A DNA stretch of 64,000 nt from contig NZ_BMYP01000001.1 in the NCBI RefSeq assembly GCF_014652335.1, forward strand, positions 123,709-187,708. The letters are read 5' to 3'. The DNA is from Vogesella fluminis. GTDB lineage: Bacteria > Pseudomonadota > Gammaproteobacteria > Burkholderiales > Chromobacteriaceae. A program made the position numbers and the translations under genes. A model generated the notes under the pieces. It was given only the letters and a program-made list of their open reading frames with translations. It was not told the origin of the DNA and searched no databases. Positions 57,588-64,000 of this stretch are shown piece after piece (positions within the stretch are counted from its first letter, which is position 1; every line of letters starts with the position of its first letter).

Positions 57588-57818
57588 TGTCCGGCACCTC
57601 CGCCGCGTCGCCCGGTTGCAGCGTGCCACAATTGCGCGCGATCACGTTCACGCCGCAGCACACGCCCTCCGCCAGGCGGCAGGATCTCAGCGGATAGGTG
57701 AATAGTTGGATAAGGACCATGACGGCTTCCGGGCACAGGATCGAAGCGGCAAGCTTAGCCGCAGTGCCGCCGCATTACAATGCTGCACGCATGGCTGCCT
57801 TTACCCCACACCGCAGCC

Positions 57819-57856
57819 AAGGTTGGCCGCAGTGCCGCCGCATTGCGGCCAACCTT
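57819..57856. repeat. Inverted pair of AAGGTTGGCCGCA after nnrS
   Basis: Plus copy 57819-57831 and minus copy 57844-57856, 12-base loop. It lies 24 bases past the nnrS stop, ending the TonB-ABC-nnrS operon. Confidence 0.83.
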
Positions 57857-57879
57857 GCTCATGGCCGGAGGCAACGGGC

Positions 57880-59115
57880 TCATGCCTCCTGCACGCCGTG
57901 GCAGCCGTGGCGGCCGTCACGGCGGCGGGTCAGCAGCACCGGGGCCAGGTGCCGCAGGTACAGCGCAAACACGCCACACCACAGGACGCCGGCCAGCAGC
58001 CACGCCTCCATGGTGTCGGTCAGCAGCCAGCCGGCAGCAGCGCGCACACCGGCAGCCAGGAACAGACCGAGTGCGGCCAGCGGCAACCAGGCGCGCTCAT
58101 CCGGCGTCCGGCCGCAGTGCGCGCGCCCGGCAATGCTCATCGCCCCCAGCATGGCCAGGCCGAGCGCGCCTGCCGTCAGCAGGTGACGCCCGCCCGGGAA
58201 CGAACCCAGCGGCGTCAGCAGGCCCAACCCCATGCAGACATAGCCCAGGCCCATGCACACATAGATGGCATAGAGCATCAGCGGCCAGCGCGTGAGCAGG
58301 ACACGGCCGACATGCCAGTCGTTCATCAGCTGAAACACCGCCGCCCCTGTGGCCAGCGCCAGCCAGCCGGACAGCCGGGAGCCCGGCAGCAGCAACTCGG
58401 CGCCGGTGTAGAGCATGATGCAGACGATAAGCAGGTTGCGGCGCGGCGGGCGGGCCAGATAATCGGTAGCCTGGCCGGCATCCGAGAGCGCCTGATTGAC
58501 GATGCGCATCGAGATGCGGCTGAGTGCCACCACGACGAGCACCATGTAGACGCCCACGCTCACGTACAGCCAGCGCAGCGGGGTAGCCGTGCCGGCCAGC
58601 AGCTCGACATGGAAGCCCGCCTCGCAGATGCCCAGTGCCAGCAGCGTCCACAGGAAGGACAGATGCTGGCGTTGCGGATCGGCCCACAGCCGTGGCGCAG
58701 CCAGCGCGGCCAACGCCCCGATCAATGCCAGATGCAGCAGGCCAGACAGCACGATCAGCGGCGCACCGCCCCAGCCGCCAAGCCAGAAAGCCATGCGCGC
58801 GGCCAGCCAGAGCAGCAGCAGCCGGCGCACCGTGACCGGGGCGAAATCGGCCGTGCCGGTAAACTCGGGGACGGCGGTAAGCAGAAAACCCAGCACCGAT
58901 GCCAGTGCAAAACCGTACAGCAGTTCGTGGGCATGCCAGGCAAACGGTCCCCCGGCCACCGGCGGCAACGGCCAGCCGGCAGCAAGAAATGCCAGCCATG
59001 GCACCATCAGCAGCACGGCCGCGGCGGCGGTGGCGATAAAGAACGGGCGCATGCCGCACAGCCACAGCGGGTGTGCGGCCGTGGGGCGGGCCGCCTCGCG
59101 CAGCATGGTCAACAT
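57880..59115 (-). CDS. nnrS: NnrS-family haem/copper membrane protein
   Basis: A 411-residue protein with about 12 spans. GGPFAWHAHELLYGFALASVLGF, MSIAGRAHCGRTPDERAW and NDWHVGRVL carry the conserved histidines and signature. NnrS binds haem and copper and protects against nitric oxide in denitrifiers and pathogens. Last gene of the operon; its start overlaps the ABC ATPase by 7 bases. Confidence 0.9.
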   Translation of the reverse strand: MLTMLREAARPTAAHPLWLCGMRPFFIATAAAAVLLMVPWLAFLAAGWPLPPVAGGPFAWHAHELLYGFALASVLGFLLTAVPEFTGTADFAPVTVRRLLLLWLAARMAFWLGGWGGAPLIVLSGLLHLALIGALAALAAPRLWADPQRQHLSFLWTLLALGICEAGFHVELLAGTATPLRWLYVSVGVYMVLVVVALSRISMRIVNQALSDAGQATDYLARPPRRNLLIVCIMLYTGAELLLPGSRLSGWLALATGAAVFQLMNDWHVGRVLLTRWPLMLYAIYVCMGLGYVCMGLGLLTPLGSFPGGRHLLTAGALGLAMLGAMSIAGRAHCGRTPDERAWLPLAALGLFLAAGVRAAAGWLLTDTMEAWLLAGVLWCGVFALYLRHLAPVLLTRRRDGRHGCHGVQEA

Positions 59116-59960
59116 GCAAGACTCCTTTTGTACTGCACCGGGGACAGCGTGATGACTTGCGCCATCCCGGCATCGCCCGCATCGGGGGACGGGTGTGGGC
59201 CGGTGGCCAGCGGCGGCAAGCCGAAGCAGCGCCGGACGCCGGGGGAATGCAGCAAGTGCGCGGTACTGCGGTGCACCCAGGCATCGTCACGCTGCAGGGC
59301 AGGGCGGGGAAGATCGAGCCGGTGAGCGATACGGCCCGGTCCGCTGTCCATGACCAGCACCGTATCGGCCAGGCGCACGGCCTCCATCAGGTCATGCGTG
59401 ATCATCAGCATCGCCAGGCCACGGCGGGCCTGCTCTTGCAGCAGCCACTGGTGCAGCTGGGCCTTGAGGCCGATATCCAGCGCCGAGAACGGCTCGTCGA
59501 GCAGCAGCAGGTCGGGTTCGAGCACCAGGGCGCGGGCCAGCGCCACCCGGCTTTGCATGCCCCCCGACAGCTGGTGCGGAAACTGCGCCAGCGCCCCGGC
59601 ATCCAGTTCCACCGCCATGCCGGCCCGTTCGGCCCGCTGCCGGCGCTCGCGGGCCGGTATGCCCATGGCCTTCAGCCCCAGCGCAATGTTCTCGCCGGCG
59701 GTTTTCCAGGGCAGCAGCCTGGGCTGCTGGAACATCATGGCCGGGCGTCCGAAATCATTATGCAAATGGCCGCCTTGCAGCGTCAGCAGCCCGGCACACA
59801 GATGTAGCAGCGTGGTCTTGCCGCAGCCGGACGGCCCCACCAGGGCCAGGGTACGGCCGGCATCCAGTGTCAGCTCGATGTTCTCCAGCACGGTATGTAG
59901 CCCGTAGGCATGGCTTACGCCATGCACGGCGAGCCTTGGGACAGGTGTTCCTGTTGTCAT
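59109..59960 (-). CDS. NitT/TauT-type ABC transporter ATP-binding protein
   Basis: A 283-residue ATPase of the SsuB/TauB class: Walker A GPSGCGKTT, QLSGGMQSRVALARAL, Walker B LLLLDEPFSALD, and THDLMEAVRLAD. About 60 C-terminal residues extend past the core. Overlaps the permease gene by 4 bases. Confidence 0.88.
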   Translation of the reverse strand: MTTGTPVPRLAVHGVSHAYGLHTVLENIELTLDAGRTLALVGPSGCGKTTLLHLCAGLLTLQGGHLHNDFGRPAMMFQQPRLLPWKTAGENIALGLKAMGIPARERRQRAERAGMAVELDAGALAQFPHQLSGGMQSRVALARALVLEPDLLLLDEPFSALDIGLKAQLHQWLLQEQARRGLAMLMITHDLMEAVRLADTVLVMDSGPGRIAHRLDLPRPALQRDDAWVHRSTAHLLHSPGVRRCFGLPPLATGPHPSPDAGDAGMAQVITLSPVQYKRSLAC

Positions 59961-60748
59961 GCCTGCACCTCCCGCCAGCGCTCCACTTCGCGCTTGAGCG
60001 GTTCGAGCAGCAAGTATTCCACCAGCAGCAGGGTCAGCACCACGGCACCGACCCACGCCAGGGTGACGGGCATGTCCAGCTGGCTGCGCGCGATCGCCAG
60101 TGCCGCCCCGACCCCGTCGGCCGAGGCCAGCAGTTCGGCCATCACGGCCACTTTCCAGGCAGTGCCCAGCGCATTGATCCAGGCGGGAAAAAGATAGGAC
60201 AGCACATGCGGCCCGTACAGGTCGGTCAGCCGCATGTGCCAGGGCAAGCGGAACATCGCCGCCATGTCTTTCAGATGATGATCCAGGGTGCGCGTGCCCT
60301 GCAGCGCGCCGACAAAAATGACGGGGAAACAGGCAATGAAGGCGGTGAATACCGGGGTGCCGTCATTGGCGCCAAACCACAGCATGGCCAGCACCAGCCA
60401 GGCGATGGGCGGCGTGCCCAGCAATACCGTCACCAGCGGCCGCGCCATCATGGCAGCGGTCATGGACAGACCGGCAAGCAGGCCGGCGCTACTGCCAAGC
60501 ACCATGGCCAGCAGCAGGCCGGTCATTGCCCGCTGCCCGGTAAGCAGCAGCTCGCGTGCGGCCACGCCGCCGGCCAGCAGTTGCCACAACGCACCGAAAG
60601 TGGCGCCGGGATCAGGCAGGATCAGCGGTCCCAGGGTAATGCTGACGGCCTCCCAGACCGCCAGCAACAGGCACAGGCTGGCGACGGCTCCCCAGCCGCT
60701 CCACAAGTAGGCCGGGATGCCGCTCACCCAGCGCCACAGCAAGACCAT
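59957..60748 (-). CDS. NitT/TauT-type ABC transporter permease
   Basis: A 263-residue permease with about six spans and the EAA loop of the SsuC class (HLKDMAAMFRLPWHMRLTDLYGPHV; WKVAVMAELLASADGVGAAL). It begins at the last base of the binding-protein stop codon. Substrate is not apparent. Confidence 0.88.
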   Translation of the reverse strand: MVLLWRWVSGIPAYLWSGWGAVASLCLLLAVWEAVSITLGPLILPDPGATFGALWQLLAGGVAARELLLTGQRAMTGLLLAMVLGSSAGLLAGLSMTAAMMARPLVTVLLGTPPIAWLVLAMLWFGANDGTPVFTAFIACFPVIFVGALQGTRTLDHHLKDMAAMFRLPWHMRLTDLYGPHVLSYLFPAWINALGTAWKVAVMAELLASADGVGAALAIARSQLDMPVTLAWVGAVVLTLLLVEYLLLEPLKREVERWREVQA

Positions 60749-61758
60749 CAGCTACTCCCCAGATAAAAGCCGGCATCGGGCAGTTTGCCCCCGATCAGCC
60801 CCGGCTGCTGCCCGGCCAGCAGTCTGAAGAAGAAATCCAGCTCGGTGCGGGCATCGGCGGCGGTCACGAAAGTGGCGTTGTCCACGCGCACCGAGTCGGC
60901 AACGCCCTCGGGGGTGAGCATGCCCACCTGCCCGGCAACCAGCTTGCCGCAGGCTTCGGGATTCTGTTCACACCATTGCAACGCACCGGCATAGGCCTGC
61001 TGTACCTGCTGCACCAGGCCGGGCTGGTCCAGCGCCGCGCCCATGGCCACGATGCCCGCCTGCGGAATGCGCGGCGGGCGCTTGAGCACCCGCCCCCATT
61101 CGGCCTGCAGATCCACGCTGCGATACAGCTCCGGTGCGATGATGCTGACGGGGAAGGACTTGGTCTTGCGCAGGGCCACCGAGGCTGCCGGCTCCGCCAG
61201 CAAGGCATGATCCGCCCGGCGCGTAACGAGCAGCTGCATTGCATCCAGCGGACTGCCCACATAGCGCAGCCGGAAATCCCTGGCCGGGTCCAGCCCCTGC
61301 CGGCGTGCCAGCATCTGGAACACGATATCCGGCATGTCGCCGCGGAACGGCAGCACGATTTCCTTGCCCCTGAAATCGGCCAGCGTCCGCAGCCCCGCCT
61401 GGCGCGACACCATGAACAGCACGCCCCAGGTCGCGACATTGGCCAGTTTCAGCCGCACGCCGCGGTTGTAAAGGTTGGCCGCAACATTGGTGGGCATGGC
61501 CACAAAGTGTGCCGGCGACTTCGGATCCAGGACCAGTGCACGCAGCTGGTCCGGATCCTTCCAGGGCCTGATCTCCACCACCTCGGCCACGTCCCTGAGC
61601 GCACCGGTCTCGACCATGCGGTAAAAGGGATTGGACACCGCCGCATGGGGGCCGGACAGGATCAGGCGCGGCAACTTGCCGGCCTTGCCGTAGCTCAGCC
61701 CGGGCAGGCAGGCGGTCACCGCGAGGGCGGCGCTTGCCTTCAGGAATTGGCGCCGCAT
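60748..61758 (-). CDS. ABC transporter substrate-binding protein, NMT1/NitT-like
   Basis: A 336-residue protein. N-terminus MRRQFLKASAALAVTACLPG has twin arginines and a lipobox-like VTAC (C17), so a Tat-exported lipoprotein is possible. The mature part follows the NitT/TauT binding fold (FVAMPTNVAANLYNRGV, TLADFRGKEIVLPFRGDMPD). The ATG at 61758 overlaps the receptor stop (ATGA). An exact dispersed repeat lies inside at 61471-61483. Confidence 0.82.
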   Translation of the reverse strand: MRRQFLKASAALAVTACLPGLSYGKAGKLPRLILSGPHAAVSNPFYRMVETGALRDVAEVVEIRPWKDPDQLRALVLDPKSPAHFVAMPTNVAANLYNRGVRLKLANVATWGVLFMVSRQAGLRTLADFRGKEIVLPFRGDMPDIVFQMLARRQGLDPARDFRLRYVGSPLDAMQLLVTRRADHALLAEPAASVALRKTKSFPVSIIAPELYRSVDLQAEWGRVLKRPPRIPQAGIVAMGAALDQPGLVQQVQQAYAGALQWCEQNPEACGKLVAGQVGMLTPEGVADSVRVDNATFVTAADARTELDFFFRLLAGQQPGLIGGKLPDAGFYLGSS

Positions 61759-63797
61759 CAGAACGCTCCGCGCCATGTCATCTGCAGGCTGCGTCCGGCG
61801 GCCTGGATTTCCTGCCCCGACACGCCCTCGGTCAGATGCTCGTGGTAGGCCTTGTCGGCCAGGTTCTTGACGGCAACACGCAGCGACTGCCTGGGGGCAT
61901 AGCGCCAGGTGACACCCAGGTCCAGCGTGCCGAAACCGGCGGTGGCGTTCTCGCTGCCGCGGGTAAAGGCCGTCGCCACGCGCTCCTGCTTCGCCACCAA
62001 GCGCAACGTGGCATCCGCCGTCCAGCCTGCCGCCACACGGCCTTCCCAGCCCAGCGAGACCTCGTCAGCCGGCATCTGGAACAGCGGCTCGTTCAGCTCC
62101 TTGTTGTCGCCGCGCACGCGCGAATAGCGGGCGCTCAGCCACTGCTCGCGCTGCACCTGCCAGCGCACGCTGGCCTCCACGCCCTTGATCACCGCCTCGC
62201 TCAGGTTCACCGTTTGCTTGACCGGCAAGCCGTTGACAACGGCCCCGGTAGGCTGTCCGGTGATGTAATCGGAGATGCGGTTGTGGAAGAGCGACGCGCT
62301 GTAAGTCAGCTCATCGCTTGCTCCCTTGAGGCCCAGCTCGAACTGGGTTGCGAATTCCGGCTTGATCTGGGGATTGCCGATGTAGTGGTAGCCGTCGCCA
62401 CGCGGCGAGGCTTCGTAGCGCTCGCGCATCTCGCCGGCGCGGAAGCCGCGCGCAAGGTTGGCAAACGGACGCAACAGCGGTGCCGCCTCGTAAATCACGC
62501 CCAGGCTACCGCTGGCGGCATCGTCGCTGCGGTTGAGCCCGCTCGTCACGGTACCGTTGTTCATGGATGCCGCCTTGCCTTTCACCGTGTCATGCCGCAG
62601 CCCGGCCAGCACGTTCAGCTTGCCGAAGCGCATGTCGTCCTGCACGAAGAAGCCCAGCGAACTGAGGCTGGCATCGCTGAACGGATCGTTGCGCACCAGC
62701 GCCGACAGCGGTGTCGGGTTGGCCAGGTAGCGCTCGGGCGACGCTTCCATGCGCCAGGCGTTGACGCCGAAGGCAAGCTGATGCTGCTCGTTCAGCAGCC
62801 AGTCGGCCTTGGCATCCATGCCGTCGGTGGCGAACGTCACCCTGGTCTTGCCGATATCGCGCTGCAGCTTGTCGCTGTACGACCAGATGGTGCGCTCCAC
62901 TTCCTGGCGATAAACGCGCACATCCACATTCAGCGGCTGCGTGCCCACGCCATGGTAGCCGTAGCCGAATTCCACCAGCTGGCGCTGCTGGTCAGGCGAA
63001 TGCACGATGGTGTTGCCCACCAGCGCCGCATTGGGATGCGGCCGCTTCGAGCCCGGATACCATGCGTCCTTGTCGGTCTGCTGTTGCACCGAAACACGCA
63101 GCTGCTGCCTGCCGTCGATACGGTAACGGTACTGGGAAATCAGGGCTTCGCTGTCGTAGCCGGTCAGCGCAGCCGTGCCCGATGGCGTGTCGTAGTCATC
63201 GCTGTTTGCCACCGATACCCCCAGCATCAGCGCATGATCGCCACCCGAAGCATTGAGCACGCCACTGCCGCGCAGGCCGTTGCTGGCACTGTCGAAGCTG
63301 GCGGCGGTTTCAAGCGAGACACCCGGCACGAAGCGCGCCTGCGGCGTTCTCAGGTTGATGGCGCCGCCGAGCGCGCCAGAGCCGTAGAGCACCGAAGCCG
63401 GCCCCTTGACCACCTCGACACTTTCGGCCAGCCCCAGCGGCAGGAACGAGGCGATGGCCCCGGCGGGCTGGGCCGAGTTCACGCGCATGCCGTCCAGCAG
63501 CAAGACTACGCTTTCTTTCTTCAGGCCGCGGATCACCGGGTTCTGGCCCTGGGCACCGTCACTGGCCACCGCAAGGCCGGGCTCGCCGCGCAGCGCTTCA
63601 CCCAGGTTCTGTGCCTGTTTCTGCGGCAGGCGCTCGCGACCCAGCGTGGCCGTGGAAACCGGGGTTTCGACATCTTCGGCAGCATAACCCTTGGCCGTCA
63701 CCGAGACGGAAGGGAGGGCAAACTCCCCGTCGGCGGCCTGAGCCAGGGGAAAGACACACATCAATGCCAGGGCAATCGGGGAGGGATTCAGTCGCAT
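61758..63797 (-). CDS. TonB-dependent outer-membrane receptor
   Basis: A 679-residue receptor. Signal peptide to about residue 22 (FPLAQA), a TonB-box-like SVSVTAKG, plug domain (NPVIRGLKKESVVLLLDGMRVNSAQPAGAIASF; VEVVKGPASVLYGSGALGGAINL), barrel, and C-terminal TWRGAF ending in Phe. Metal-chelate or haem receptors are the closest style. First gene of the operon, behind a Fur-like site. Confidence 0.9.
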   Translation of the reverse strand: MRLNPSPIALALMCVFPLAQAADGEFALPSVSVTAKGYAAEDVETPVSTATLGRERLPQKQAQNLGEALRGEPGLAVASDGAQGQNPVIRGLKKESVVLLLDGMRVNSAQPAGAIASFLPLGLAESVEVVKGPASVLYGSGALGGAINLRTPQARFVPGVSLETAASFDSASNGLRGSGVLNASGGDHALMLGVSVANSDDYDTPSGTAALTGYDSEALISQYRYRIDGRQQLRVSVQQQTDKDAWYPGSKRPHPNAALVGNTIVHSPDQQRQLVEFGYGYHGVGTQPLNVDVRVYRQEVERTIWSYSDKLQRDIGKTRVTFATDGMDAKADWLLNEQHQLAFGVNAWRMEASPERYLANPTPLSALVRNDPFSDASLSSLGFFVQDDMRFGKLNVLAGLRHDTVKGKAASMNNGTVTSGLNRSDDAASGSLGVIYEAAPLLRPFANLARGFRAGEMRERYEASPRGDGYHYIGNPQIKPEFATQFELGLKGASDELTYSASLFHNRISDYITGQPTGAVVNGLPVKQTVNLSEAVIKGVEASVRWQVQREQWLSARYSRVRGDNKELNEPLFQMPADEVSLGWEGRVAAGWTADATLRLVAKQERVATAFTRGSENATAGFGTLDLGVTWRYAPRQSLRVAVKNLADKAYHEHLTEGVSGQEIQAAGRSLQMTWRGAF

Positions 63798-63898
63798 GCT
63801 ACGTCTCTTGGGTGAGGATTGGAGAGTATTGCCCCGGACGTGACCAGGCCGTAGCGGCGTCACGCAGCGGGCAAACCGCTGACACCCGATATTATATG

Positions 63899-63924
63899 AA
63901 TATGAGACTGATTCGCATTTGATT
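63899..63924. promoter_or_regulatory. Fur-box-like site upstream of the receptor operon
   Basis: Read on the minus strand, AATGCGAATCAGTCTCATAT resembles Fur sites of the GAATCATTCTCATT kind, in an AT-rich promoter area about 100 bases ahead of the receptor start. Iron control is inferred. Confidence 0.5.
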
Positions 63925-63978
63925 TTAATCAAGAGGCGCCGCACCACGCACCGGGGCCGGCATGCCGGGCCTGGAAAC

Positions 63979-63991
63979 AAGGTTGGCCGCA
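63979..63991 (+). repeat. Copy of AAGGTTGGCCGCA at the window edge
   Basis: Perfect 13-mer upstream of the receptor operon; the feature it belongs to lies beyond the window. Confidence 0.7.
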
Positions 63992-64000
63992 AACCGGAGG

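Noticed and set aside
61759..61776. Upstream start (MARSVL) for the ABC binding protein
   Set aside because: The ATG at 61758 overlaps the receptor stop as ATGA and gives a clean twin-arginine signal; the upstream one remains a minor possibility.

Overview
The window is a 64 kb piece of a GC-rich (roughly two thirds G+C), gene-dense bacterial chromosome. Gene content (type IV pilus pilTU, cyaY beside lptM, hut and gltIJKL-type operons, a DctBD-linked TAXI TRAP transporter) fits a betaproteobacterium. Order Neisseriales, family Chromobacteriaceae (a Vogesella- or Chromobacterium-like organism) is my best guess, an inference from overall style rather than a proven identity. No rRNA, tRNA, CRISPR array, prophage or complete insertion sequence was seen.

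Layout: 0-9 kb holds hemL, a SNF2 helicase, a YdcH-like gene, aroG, a dksA lacking zinc ligands and a cytochrome c. 8.5-14.2 kb has yggT-proC-yggS divergent from pilT-pilU, then an EAL-HDOD protein. 14.4-18.4 kb is an amino-acid ABC importer with two ATPases. 18.5-23.4 kb holds rsmA, yqaA, cyaY, lptM, a Yip1-DUF488-MarR operon and rarD. 23.7-31.6 kb holds a fused indolepyruvate ferredoxin oxidoreductase, an inositol monophosphatase-like gene, rsmE, a sugar-phosphate mutarotase and a dienelactone hydrolase. 31.7-38.4 kb is a complete histidine-utilisation locus hutC / hutIGUH with two TGTATATACA operators. 38.9-48.8 kb has transporters, an Lrp regulator, a CBS protein, a degenerate HD-GYP protein, benE and a MocR-type regulator. 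48.8-56.8 kb is a DctBD two-component pair, a DUF1850 / TAXI TRAP transporter with a good sigma-54 promoter, and a divergent FAD oxidoreductase. 56.8-63.8 kb ends with an orphan binding protein and a TonB receptor / binding protein / ABC permease / ATPase / NnrS operon behind a Fur-like site.

The most unusual feature is not a gene. The 12-mer AAGGTTGGCCGC occurs 27 times exactly on either strand, about once per 2.4 kb, plus many near matches and four fused palindromic or partial variants. Nine copies lie inside genes in different reading frames; the others are between genes, often as inverted pairs just after stop codons where they look like terminators. This is the pattern of a DNA uptake sequence, although the motif is unlike the Neisseria one.

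There are also several families of structured intergenic repeats: a 22-bp inverted-repeat element in solo and long forms, a ~110-bp element whose two copies have different but self-complementary ends, long AT-rich imperfect palindromes on both sides of hutU, and a patchwork of palindromes after hutH.
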